From Desulforamulus aquiferis (GTDB taxonomy: Bacteria > Bacillota > Desulfotomaculia > Desulfotomaculales > Desulfotomaculaceae), in contig AWVY01000036.1 in the NCBI GenBank assembly GCA_004143605.1, positions 23,629 to 57,960 on the forward strand: DNA of 34,332 bases. Direction: 5' to 3'. Below the pieces are notes generated by a model, which ran no database searches, had not been told where the DNA came from, and saw only the letters and a program-made list of their open reading frames with translations. This document shows positions 25,223 to 33,495 of the stretch, in pieces (the first letter of the stretch is position 1; each line of letters begins with the position of its first letter). The translations under genes and the position numbers were made by a program.

Positions 25223-26442
25223 ATGTTTAACAATTTAGAAGAGATAAATTTACTCATCAAACAGCATGAAGCTTACCGTCAGCAGTGCTTAAACCTAATA
25301 GCCTCTGAAAATTATTCCAGTCAAACAGTTCGCAATTATCTTACCTCGGACCTGGGGAACAGGTATGGCTGTTATGCGGGGTAGATTTAACAGCCAGGGA
25401 GTATAGGGGTAATAGATATATCCAGGAGCTAGAGGCTAAGACTCAAAAACTGGTGGGTGAGGTCTTTAAGGCTGACTATGTTGATTTAAGGCCGGTTAGC
25501 GGACATGTTGCCGGTATTGCAACCATATTGGGCCTGCTGTCCCCTGGAGATCTTGTTTTGGAAATACATTTAAGGGATTGGGGCCATGGAATGGCACAGC
25601 TGATGGTAGGAGCACCCCATTTTGGGCAAACACTGGAGTTTGACGACATTCCCTTTGATCAAAACCGAATAGTTGACCTGGCAATGCTGATTGAAGATGC
25701 AAGAATGCAGGCCGGCAATGGTAATTTTCGGAGGTTCGGGCATGCTGTTTCCTGAGCCTGTGGCAGAAATAAAGGCCGTAGCTGAAAAAATGGGAATACT
25801 TGTAGCCCATGACTCTTCCCATGTCACTGGTCTGATTGCCGGCGGGGTTTATCCAAACCCCCTTGACCAGGGAGCGGACATCATGTTTGGCAGCACCCAC
25901 AAATCCTTTCCCGGCCCCCAGGGTGGGTTCATCGCTACCAGAGATTTTAATATTTATGAGCGAGTAGGGAATGTACTTGCGTCCCTGGTTACCAGTCACC
26001 ATTTAAACAGGCTGCCGGCCTTGGCTGTGGGGATGCTGGAGATGAAAGAGTTTGGCAAGGCCTATGGAGAACAAATAATTAGAAACTCAAAGACCCTGGC
26101 AAGGCCATGGAAGAAGCCGGCTTGACAGTTATTGGCGCAACAAAGGGCTATTCAGAAACCCATCTTATTCTTGTGGATGTTAGTAAATATGGCAGTGGAG
26201 TTCACATATCCAAGATTTTGGAGAGTTCAGATATCCTTTGTTCCGACGATTTTGGCCAGTTAGATAGGGAGCTAAGGATTGGTACTGCTGAGGTTACCCG
26301 TAGGGGAATGGAGGAACAGGAAATGAAAAGAATTGCTGATTTCTTTAAGAGGTTAATTATTGAACAGGAAAATCCCGAGCAAATTAAGGAAGAGGTTAAT
26401 CTTTTTGCCAGTAAATATTCTGGATGTCGGTACAGTTTATAA
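25223..26442 (+). CDS. Serine hydroxymethyltransferase-like PLP enzyme, archaeal type (four frameshifts)
   Basis: Fold-type I PLP enzyme, about 407 aa after repair. Family marks: NLIASENYSSQTVRNYLTSD, the Schiff-base lysine in MFGSTHKSFPGPQGGF, the HDSSHVTGLIAGG Asp/His that stack on PLP, and a C-terminal domain ELRIGTAEVTRRGM. Losses near 25378 (repair YGCYAGVDLTAREYRG), two near 25701-25705 (one reading is DAKKCRPAMVIFGGSG) and 26101 (TLAKAMEEAGLTV). It differs from housekeeping GlyA (STHKSF for the usual TTHKTLRGPRGG) and sits inside a catabolic and transport operon, so it may split a beta-hydroxy amino acid or supply one-carbon units from the pathway product. Substrate unknown. Confidence 0.83.
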
Positions 26443-26521
26443 AGAGGTTAAATTCAAGGGACAAAGGGGGTTAGAAGGTTTTAAATATTTCATTAATTAA
26501 TGATGAAGGAGTGGATTTTGA

Positions 26522-27416
26522 ATGAAAAAAAGAATGCTGTTTGGATTAGTTGTAAGCTTTATGTTGGCTCTTATGCTGGTAGGCTGCGGAGGCAACACTA
26601 AAGAGCAGGGTGGGGAGAATGTAAAGGCAGAAAGCACCTTGGAAAAGGCAAAGAGTCAAGGCTATATAACGGTGGGTTTTGCCAATGAAGCACCCTATGC
26701 ATATGCCACCCCGGATGGAAAGCTAACTGGCGAAGCCGTTGAAGTTGCCAGAGCTATCTTTAATAATATGGGCATTCAAGAAATGAATGGTGTACTTACT
26801 GAGTTCGGTTCTTTGATTCCAGGTCTCAAAGCTAACCGTTTTGATGTCATCACTGCCGGAATGTATATCACTGAGCCCCGGAGCAAGGAAGTTGAGTTTG
26901 CTAACCCTGAGTATACAATTGGTGAGGCTATAGCTGTAAAGGCTGGCAATCCATTGAATTTGCATAGCTATCAGGATATTGCAGCCAACTCCAAGGTGAA
27001 GATTGGTGTTATGGCTGGTGCCGTAGAATTTGATATGGTGGTGAAATCCGGTGTAGCCAAAGAGCAGATTGTAACAGTTCCGGATCAACCTTCCGCCTTA
27101 GCTGCCCTCCAGGCCGGCAGGGTGGACGTTATTACCATGTCCGGTCCTGCTTTACAGACCATGTTGGATAACGCTAAGGACTCTAGTTGAGAGGGTTATG
27201 GATTTTACTCAACCAATTATTGATGGAAAAGCAGCCCAGTCTTTCGGTGCAGCTGCCTTTAGAAAAGAGGATAAGGATTTTGCTGAGGCATATAACCAGG
27301 AACTGGAAAAGCTGAAGCAATCAGGACAACTTCTCGAAATATTAAAGGAATTTGGCTTTACTGAGCAGGAGTTTCCAGGGGATATGACGGTGGAAAAGGT
27401 ACTGTCAGGTCAATAA
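26522..27416 (+). CDS. Polar amino acid ABC transporter lipoprotein, EhuB-like (two missing bases)
   Basis: 298 aa after repair. Lipoprotein signal with lipobox LMLVGCGG; the mature protein is a type II periplasmic-binding fold: LEKAKSQGYITVGFANEAPY, FGSLIPGLKANRFDVITAGM, QAGRVDVITMSGPAL. The pattern (ITVGFANEAPYAY, GSLIPGLKA, DVITAGM) is closest to ectoine/hydroxyectoine-binding EhuB. The break at 27187-27189 needs two bases (restoring KDSSLERVMDFTQPIIDGKA). AAGGAG precedes the ATG. It is followed by a stable hairpin and the two permease genes. Ligand by homology only. Confidence 0.88.
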
Positions 27417-27423
27417 TCAACAG

Positions 27424-27451
27424 GCCGGAGGTATCCTTTGATACCTCCGGC
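27424..27451 (+). other. Stable intercistronic hairpin after the binding-protein gene
   Basis: Perfect 12-bp stem GCCGGAGGTATC / GATACCTCCGGC with a CTTT loop and no U-run. It lies between the binding-protein gene and the first permease gene. Such 3' stems commonly protect the binding-protein message so that it is made in excess over the permease. Confidence 0.75.
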
Positions 27452-27483
27452 TAACTCCGAACTTGTCGGTAAGTAAAAGGAGT

Positions 27484-28130
27484 GTGATTATCATATTTGA
27501 GTTGCTACCAGGACTGCTGCCTGGCGTACGGATCACCTTGCTGTTGACAGCCTTGTCGGCCTCCTTGGCACTGATTATCGCTTTATAGTCGGATTTGCTC
27601 GTCTTTCAAAGTATCGGCCGGTCAGATTCCTGGCAACGGTTTTTGTGGAGTTTTTCCGGGGTACATCCTTACTGGTGCAATTGTTCTGGGCCTATTTTGT
27701 ATTACCCTTCTTTGGCATAGAATTAACTGCCATGCAGGCGGGGGTATTAACCTTAGGCTTACACTATGGTGCTTATGCTTCAGAAATAGTTAGGAGTTCA
27801 ATATTAGCCATACCCAAGGGTCAGACCGAGGCAGGTATTTCTTTAAATATGACCAGAGTGCAAATTATACAAAGGATTATCTTGCCCCAAGCTTTTTTAA
27901 GGATGTTACCACCCTTTGGCAATACCTTCATTGAAATGTTGAAGGGTACTTCCCTGGTGTCTTTAATTACTCTATCAGATTTAATGTTCCAGGGGGTTAT
28001 GATACGATCAACCACCCTGAGAACTACAGAAACCTTTGCCCTTGTATTACTGCTCTATTTTATTATCGCCATACCCTTTACCCTTGGGGTTCGTTGGTTG
28101 GAGAGAACATTGGTTAGAGGGAGGGCTTAA
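27484..28130 (+). CDS. Amino acid ABC transporter permease, EhuC-like (one frameshift)
   Basis: 215 aa after repair, with about five hydrophobic segments. HisMQ-type permease: VEFFRGTSLLVQLFWAYFVL and the EAA loop EIVRSSILAIPKGQTEAGIS. One base is missing near 27582 (repair ALIIAFIVGFARLSKYRP). The start is unsure: GTG 27484 has AAGGAG almost on top of it, so an ATT/ATC codon a few bases on, or an undetected missing base, is possible. It pairs with the second permease, which starts 2 bases after this stop. Confidence 0.88.
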
Positions 28131-28132
28131 CT

Positions 28133-28783
28133 ATGTGGGATTGGAATTATACCTTGAGTTTCATACCGGAGCTTTTAGGGGCCCTTAAAATAACTATAAG
28201 CGCAACCTTTGTTGGATTTTTTTTGGCTTGTCTCCTTGGCTTGCCCCTTACTATGGCAAGACGATCTAGGTGTAAACCCTTATCTTTAGTTACCGCTGGA
28301 ATTATAGAATTTATCAGAAGCACACCTCTGTTGGCACAAGTTTATTTTATATTTTATGTTTTTCCTAACTATGGACTATCCCTATCCCCCTTTGCAGCTG
28401 GCGTAATTGCCCTGGGCATTCATTATGCCACCTATTTATCGGAAGTTTACAGAGGTGGAATTGAGGCTATACCTAAGGGGCAATGGGAAGCAGCGAGGGC
28501 CTTAAATTTTTCAAAGAGCCGTACTTGGATTAAAATCATACTTCCACAAGCTATTCCTCCCATTTTGCCTGTGATGGGGAATTATTTAATTGGTATGTTT
28601 AAAGAAACACCGCTGCTTTCAGCCATTACATTGGTGGAGATACTTCAAGTTGCGAAAATAACCGGCGCCCAGTCATTTAGATATCTGGAACCGATTACCA
28701 TTGTAGGTATATTGTTTTTAGTGCTAAGCTATATCTCCTCCATAGGGGTTCAACGTTTGGAAACAAAGTTGAACAGGAGATAA
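28133..28783 (+). CDS. Amino acid ABC transporter permease, EhuD-like
   Basis: 216 aa, intact, five hydrophobic segments. HisMQ-type membrane subunit with [20 protein letters not shown] and EAA loop [27 protein letters not shown] precedes the ATG, which lies almost directly after the EhuC-like stop. The two permeases probably form a heterodimer with the ATPase encoded next. Confidence 0.93.
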   Translation: MWDWNYTLSFIPELLGALKITISATFVGFFLACLLGLPLTMARRSRCKPLSLVTAGIIEFIRSTPLLAQVYFIFYVFPNYGLSLSPFAAGVIALGIHYATYLSEVYRGGIEAIPKGQWEAARALNFSKSRTWIKIILPQAIPPILPVMGNYLIGMFKETPLLSAITLVEILQVAKITGAQSFRYLEPITIVGILFLVLSYISSIGVQRLETKLNRR

Positions 28784-28796
28784 GGAAGGTGACTTT

Positions 28797-29617
28797 ATGA
28801 AATTGAATATAACCAAGCCAATTATAAAGTATCGGAATATCAGCAAATCCTTCGGAAGTCTTAGGGTGCTTAATGATCTTAGCCTTGATATAGCTCCCAA
28901 TGAAAAGGTGGCCCTCATTGGGCCTAGCGGCTCGGGCAAGACAACCCTGGGTCGTTTGCTAATGACCTTGGAAAGACCGGACGCTGGAACCATTGAGGTG
29001 GATGGGGAAATGCTCTGGCACAAGGAAGTAAATGATCAGCTAATGGCGGCTGACGAAAAACACTTACATCGGATAAGAAGTAAAATAGGTATGATTTTTC
29101 AACAGTTCAACCTGTTCCCTCACATGAATGTTTTGCGAAATGTCACTGAAGCCCCCATTCATGTACTTGGTTTGTCAAAGGAAGAGGCTAAGGAGCATGC
29201 AGTTGCCATGTTGAAAAAGGTTGGACTGGGTGAAAGGATGGAACATTATCCATCCCAATTGTCAGGAGGTCAACAACAACGGGTAGCCATAGCCAGGGCC
29301 CTTGTTATGAAGCCGAAGGTGATGGTGTTTGATGAGGTAACCTCAGCCTTAGATCCAGAATTGGTAGGGGAAGTTTTGGCAGTTATTAAGGAGATAGCAT
29401 CCGAGGGGGAAATGACCATGCTTTTGGTTACCCATGAAATGGATTTTGCCAGGGAGGTGGCTGACAGAATCTTGTTTATGGATGGAGGAGCAATTTTAGA
29501 GCAGGGTCCACCGGAGCAAATATTTGGCAATTCACAAAATCCTCGTACCAGGGATTTTTAAGTAGATTTGTTCGTAATAGGGGAGTCGACTACTGCCATT
29601 CGGCAGTAAATTCCTAA
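28797..29617 (+). CDS. Amino acid ABC transporter ATPase, EhuA-like (probable late frameshift)
   Basis: HisP/GlnQ-type ATPase. Walker [10 protein letters not shown] from residue 42, Q-loop [17 protein letters not shown], signature [15 protein letters not shown], Walker [16 protein letters not shown]-loop [17 protein letters not shown]. As written the frame stops at 29561 after PRTRDF (254 aa). Family members end RTRDFLSR-, so one T is probably missing from the run at 29555-29559; repair adds [10 protein letters not shown] and runs to 29617 (273 aa). If not, the C-terminus is merely a few residues short. Last transporter gene of the operon. Confidence 0.92.
29591..29608. promoter_or_regulatory. 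Inverted repeat near the 3' end of the ATPase gene
   Basis: TACTGCC-ATTC-GGCAGTA, 7-bp arms with a 4-base loop, 80 bases before the GntR-type gene. No T-run follows. It may be a regulator site or an mRNA stem. Confidence 0.35.
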
Positions 29618-29638
29618 GAGACCAAAGGAGGGGGCAAA

Positions 29639-29686
29639 ATGTTCCCAAATGATTTAGCCAGTGGTGGAATAATGGAGAGGTGTTAA
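29639..29686 (+). CDS. Possible 15-residue leader peptide abutting the GntR-type gene
   Basis: AAAGGAGGGGG followed 5 bases later by an ATG opens a frame encoding MFPNDLASGGIMERC, whose TAA stop touches the next gene's ATG. The ribosome-binding site is stronger than that of the regulator gene. It could couple translation or simply be a chance frame. Both frames are in phase, so a sequence error could also hide a longer N-terminus. Confidence 0.4.
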   Translation: MFPNDLASGGIMERC

Positions 29687-30383
29687 ATGGAACAATATAA
29701 ACAGCTGACAAATACTAGTTTAAACACCATCGTTTCAAAATATTTAAGGGATAAGATTCTTTTGGGGGAATTGAAGGGCGGGGAAAGAATTGTGGAGTCT
29801 GATATAGCTGATTTGCTGGGGATTAGCAGGGCCCCCGTGAGAGAAAGTATTCAAGAATTAGCTAGTCAGGGATTAATCAAGTCAATTCCCCGTAAGGGTA
29901 ACTTTGTGGTTAAGTTTACCATGAGTGATGTTGCAGAAATATTTGATATCAGACTGTTGATGGAAAACAGTGTGATTGAAATTCTTATTAATGAAGACAA
30001 GCTTACAAATTATGATATCTCGAGCTAAAGGCCATAGTGATGAGATGACTGTAATATCTAAGGGCGAAGACGAATTTGCCAATAAAATGATTATGCTTAA
30101 CGAAAAGGATGTTGAGTTTCACAGCTATTTGTGGCAAAGATCCGGTAGTGCCAGAAGGGTTAAGATTTTGCAAGATCTGCACTTGCAATTGCGCATAGCC
30201 ATGGTTATTGATACCAAGTTAACGGGCAATCTAGATAAAACCGCCAGGGATCATTATGAAATTATTAAGCACCTGGAACAAAAGGATATTGAGAATTGTG
30301 TAAAAGCCATTCGGGATCATATCATAAGTCAAGAGAAGCCTCCCTTGAAAAGGCTGACACAAAAATCAGAAGGTTACCTTTAG
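29687..30383 (+). CDS. GntR/FadR-family (FCD) transcriptional regulator (two missing bases)
   Basis: 232 aa after repair. N-terminal winged HTH: IVSKYLRDKILLGELKGGER, ESDIADLLGISRAPVRESIQ, GLIKSIPRKGNFVV. C-terminal all-helical FCD domain: VAEIFDIRLLMENSVIE, FHSYLWQRSGSARRVKI, ARDHYEIIKHLEQKD, AIRDHI, giving the metal and ligand-binding Asp/His pattern. Losses near 30021 and 30039 (repair YDISELKAIVDEMTVISKG). FCD regulators usually sense a carboxylate or amino acid substrate of the adjacent pathway. A perfect 24-base palindrome begins at its stop codon, and its core recurs in front of the operon. GGAGAGG precedes the ATG. Confidence 0.9.
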
Positions 30384-30402
30384 GTAAGTTAACTTACCTA
30401 AA
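30379..30402. promoter_or_regulatory. Perfect 24-base palindrome overlapping the GntR-type stop codon
   Basis: Each 12-base arm reads TTTAGGTAAGTT on its own strand, with no spacer. It ends 9 bases upstream of the -35 of the next gene's promoter. No loop and no T-run, so it is more likely a DNA site than a terminator. Its core TAGGTAA occurs twice at 22764. Confidence 0.6.
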
Positions 30403-30411
30403 AGTGCATAC

Positions 30412-30440
30412 TTGTTCTATATTTAATAATGAGCTATACT
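30412..30440 (+). promoter_or_regulatory. Sigma-A promoter of the flavin reductase gene
   Basis: TTGTTC (30412) and TATACT (30435), 17-base spacer; transcription would start 40 bases before the gene. The palindrome at 30379 lies just upstream. Confidence 0.65.
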
Positions 30441-30486
30441 CCTAGGAAAAAGGTGATAGTATCTTATAATTTTAAGGAGGAAAACA

Positions 30487-31119
30487 ATGAAAGTAGTAGC
30501 TTTTAATGGAAGTCCTCACAAAGAAGGAAATACCTACCAAGCCATCAAAATCGTGGCTGATGAACTAATCAAAGAGGGTATTGAGACTGAAATTATTCAC
30601 GTGGGCAACAAGGAGATAAGGGGCTGTATTGCCTGTGGCCAATGTGCTAAGAATAAAAATGAAAGATGTGCTATTTCGGATGCGGTTAATGAATGGATTC
30701 AGATGATGAAAAATGCTGATGGCATTATTCTAGGATCACCTGTACATTATTCAGCCATTGGAGGCACTATGAAATCATTTTTAGATAGGGCCTTCTATGT
30801 GGCAGGTAGTAATAACGGGATGTTAAGGCATAAAATTGGTGCATCGGTGGTGGCCGTAAGACGCTCCGGCGGGCTACCAACCTTTGAACAGCTTAACAAT
30901 TATATCCTTTACTCAGAAATGTTTATGCCTACGTCAAATTACTGGAATGTTATTCATGGAACTAGACCAGGAGAAGCAGTACAGGATGAAGAGGGCGTTC
31001 AAATTATGCGGGTTCTTGGTAAAAACATGGCCTGGCTTATGAAGGTTATTGAACAAGGCAAGGGTTCCATTAAGCCACCAGAAAAGGAAGCTAAGAAGTT
31101 CTTTAATTTTATCCGCTAA
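30487..31119 (+). CDS. NAD(P)H-dependent FMN reductase / iron-sulfur flavoprotein-like
   Basis: 210 aa, intact. Flavodoxin-like fold: FNGSPHKEGNTYQAIKI is the FMN phosphate loop, and ILGSPVHYSAIGGTMKSFLD the second FMN loop. GCIACGQCAKNKNERCAISD carries the cysteine set seen in iron-sulfur flavoproteins, though spacing should be checked before claiming a cluster. Strong AAGGAGG start. The gene has its own promoter but follows the regulator. It may supply electrons to the pathway or be an unrelated redox enzyme. Confidence 0.88.
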   Translation: MKVVAFNGSPHKEGNTYQAIKIVADELIKEGIETEIIHVGNKEIRGCIACGQCAKNKNERCAISDAVNEWIQMMKNADGIILGSPVHYSAIGGTMKSFLDRAFYVAGSNNGMLRHKIGASVVAVRRSGGLPTFEQLNNYILYSEMFMPTSNYWNVIHGTRPGEAVQDEEGVQIMRVLGKNMAWLMKVIEQGKGSIKPPEKEAKKFFNFIR

Positions 31120-31141
31120 ACCTTTCTAATGAATAAGAGTA

Positions 31142-31171
31142 AGGGGATGACTTTAAGTTGTCCTCTTTTTT
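31142..31171. terminator. Intrinsic terminator after the flavin reductase gene
   Basis: AGGGGATGAC pairs with GTTGTCCTCT (two or three G-U pairs), 5-base loop, then a run of T. It overlaps the end of the convergent FAD oxidoreductase gene. Confidence 0.75.
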
Positions 31172-32264
31172 ATTCTGCCGATATTAACTTGTTTACTTTC
31201 TTTATGACGCTTCCGAAGATATCTGTTAAATTAAATCCGCTATTATAGATTGTTTGCTTGACCCCGGGGGTGTCTATTAATGTTATTATTCTGTCGAAAT
31301 CTTTATTGGTTAGGCTTTTCATCCGGTCCCTAAAGGCTGAGATATTTTCAATGTGATCCTGAAGTGGTTTTACCATAGCTTCATATTCTTTTCCCTTGAT
31401 GATTGCCCTTGCTGCAAATATCCCGCTAATCAGTGCTCCTACACTGCCTATACCAGTTAACCTTTCCGTTAAGCCTGCTGCACGACCTGTTAAATAGATA
31501 TTATCTTTTTGAAACCTTGTTACCTTTCCGACGGAAAATGGCGGTGGCTTAATATGGTATAAGAACTCAAGGTGCTCAAGACCTTCTGTAGCCAAGAAAT
31601 GAGTAAAATTGGAATCTATTTCAGATATGCTGCTCTCAAAGTTATAGATTTTTACCACAGCCTGGGTGTTATTGATAGGAGTTACCCTGGCATAACCTGT
31701 TCCAGAATAATCGGTATTAAAATATATAGTGGAGGAGCCAGGTGTAAAATCACCTAAGGCAAGGCCACCATAGATATTAACAAGATCCTTCTGCTCCCAT
31801 ACGCCAAGCTCCTTTGCTACAGTTTCTTTGCCTGTGGCAATTACCACGGCATCGTATTTTTTAGATAATTCTTTATAATCAGCAGGTCTGTTGTAATGCA
31901 TAGCAGTTTGCTGAAGCTCTCGGAGTAATTGGTTTTCTAGTGAATCAACATATTTTCCCCGGGCTAAAAAATAGCCTAGATTTCCTGAAACCTCAGCCCT
32001 AGCGTTAGGAGATTTTAATACAAAATGATTACATTCAAACAGGGGCTTAATATCTAAACCATAACTTTTGGCCATATACTTCCTGATATCTTTCATTTTA
32101 CTCTCAAATATATTTAGTTGTACCGATACAGAGGGCCAAATCCACCCAACAGATTTGTCCCTTTCAAAGACGTCTGCATTTACGCCAAGTCTTTCACATT
32201 CAAGGGCACATGCCAAGCCAGCAGGACCGGAACCTATGATGGCTATCTTCAGTTTTTTATTCAT
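31170..32264 (-). CDS. FAD-dependent oxidoreductase
   Basis: 364 aa, intact. N-terminal Rossmann FAD motif IAIIGSGPAGLACALECERL and E-rich end (VFERD) of the second strand; a second dinucleotide segment KYDAVVIATGKE; and the late motif NIYLTGRAAGLTERLTGIGS, which in this superfamily contacts FAD. Related to geranylgeranyl reductase/NAD(P)/FAD-type monooxygenase-like proteins, but no specific substrate can be named. Poor AAGGGG start. It lies downstream of the membrane iron-sulfur gene on the same strand and may work with it, though a hairpin separates them. Confidence 0.85.
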   Translation of the reverse strand: MNKKLKIAIIGSGPAGLACALECERLGVNADVFERDKSVGWIWPSVSVQLNIFESKMKDIRKYMAKSYGLDIKPLFECNHFVLKSPNARAEVSGNLGYFLARGKYVDSLENQLLRELQQTAMHYNRPADYKELSKKYDAVVIATGKETVAKELGVWEQKDLVNIYGGLALGDFTPGSSTIYFNTDYSGTGYARVTPINNTQAVVKIYNFESSISEIDSNFTHFLATEGLEHLEFLYHIKPPPFSVGKVTRFQKDNIYLTGRAAGLTERLTGIGSVGALISGIFAARAIIKGKEYEAMVKPLQDHIENISAFRDRMKSLTNKDFDRIITLIDTPGVKQTIYNSGFNLTDIFGSVIKKVNKLISAE

Positions 32265-32365
32265 AAAAGTAAACTACCCCTTGAAAGGATTTTATACATT
32301 TCATATTAGGAAAGTAATTTAGCTTTAATATAACCATAAAAATAAAAATCTTGCATCAACATCAA

Positions 32366-32397
32366 ACCCCTCACCTATTGAAAAAAAGATGAGGGGT
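32366..32397 (-). terminator. Hairpin between the iron-sulfur gene and the FAD oxidoreductase gene
   Basis: ACCCCTCA / TGAGGGGT, 8-bp stem, 16-base loop. Only a short T tract follows on the minus strand, so termination would be partial. Confidence 0.5.
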
Positions 32398-32426
32398 ATT
32401 GTGTTCTTAGGATTAGCCAATTTGCC

Positions 32427-33183
32427 TTATTTTCTGCTTATTTCAAGATTACACCCTTTTGCTTCTTCTTCTGTACCTAGATAGAGAATTTCTACTGGAC
32501 AATTTTTTACACATGTTGAGCAGCGAATACAGTGTTCATTATCAATCTGATTTTTATCGGAGAACTCTTTATAAGGGGCCAGTTGCATTGGACATACCTT
32601 TGAGCACTTACCGCAGGAGCGACATAAGTCTTTATTTGAAACAGAAATTTTAAGATCAGTTCTTTTACCTAGCCCCATTATTTTGCTCAATTTATAAAAG
32701 AGCCTTTGAAAGGTTCCCATAGGCAGAAGTAACACCAAGTTCTTGGATTAATTAGTACTGCCAAAACACTTCCAATTATAGTCACCACGAAATAGTTCAT
32801 AACAAAAACTAAACCCAGTTGATCTAAAAAGGGAGCTGTGCCTAGGATACCAATTACATCTACTAATCTACTAACTAAAATGTACATAAATAGGCTAAAA
32901 ACAAGCAAAGACATTAAAATGTGCCTAAAAGAGAAGGGGATTTTTTAAATCTGCTTATGGGCATAAGAATAAAGTCAAAAAGACTGCCGTGGGGGCAGAA
33001 ATTGCCACACCAGTATTTGCCCTTGGCAAAACCCAAAACAGCCAAGGATAACATTATTGGAATGATCAATAAACCTAATTTGGGGAACCATAACCCCCCA
33101 AATGCAACAAGGATAACAAATAGCCAGGCATATTTTCTTAGGGGTGTATAAATTCGGTTGGTTTTCATGAATAAAGTCCTCAT
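32427..33183 (-). CDS. Membrane 4Fe-4S polyferredoxin, NapH/YccM-like (two frameshifts)
   Basis: 252 aa after repair. About four transmembrane segments with two Cys-x3-CP motifs facing the cytoplasm (WCGNFCPHGS, WCYFCPMGTF), then a soluble double-cluster ferredoxin domain: CRSCGKCSKVCPM and CIRCSTCVKNCPV. Proteins of this type move electrons across or to the membrane quinone pool. Losses in the A run (coding strand) at 32941-32946 (repair FKKIPFSFRHILMSLL) and near 32722 (repair CYFCPMGTFQRLFYK). ATG 33168 has a closer GAGGA site than ATG 33183. A TACCC palindrome covers the start of transcription. Confidence 0.85.
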
Positions 33184-33214
33184 TGTTGAACCACCTCTCG
33201 CAAACCTATATACC

Positions 33215-33266
33215 TATACCCGTATGGGTATATATTGTATTGTATGCTAGAAAATATTTTTGTCAA
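33215..33266 (-). promoter_or_regulatory. Promoter with CsoR/CstR-like operator for the polyferredoxin gene
   Basis: Minus-strand TTGACA (33261-33266) and TACAAT (33239-33244) with a 16-base spacer. The 18-base palindrome TATACCCGTATGGGTATA (33215-33232) begins where transcription would start, a classic repressor position. TACCC-N4-GGGTA palindromes are typical of CsoR, RcnR and CstR operators (copper, nickel/cobalt, persulfide). No such regulator gene is in the window. Confidence 0.7.
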
Positions 33267-33275
33267 AAATATTTT
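33251..33275. repeat. 25-base perfect inverted repeat over the -35 of the polyferredoxin promoter
   Basis: Arms AAAATATTTTTG and CAAAAATATTTT flank a single T. The right arm holds the TTGACA element. It may bind a second regulator. The remaining 220 bases up to the vWA gene hold no other clear feature. Confidence 0.55.
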
Positions 33276-33495
33276 AAACACCTTCCAAAGATTATCAGCA
33301 GTAGGGTAATCCCTTAACCGGAAGTGCCCTATGGTTTTAATAGGATCATTGTACAAATAATCACAAATATTGGAACAGGTATTTATCACTTGTTGTCGAA
33401 AATAACTTATCTGGAGTCCCTAAATACCTATTTAGCAAATAAACAAAAAATAGTTATACCAACTAACATAATCAATAATTTGAGGAGGTTGAATT

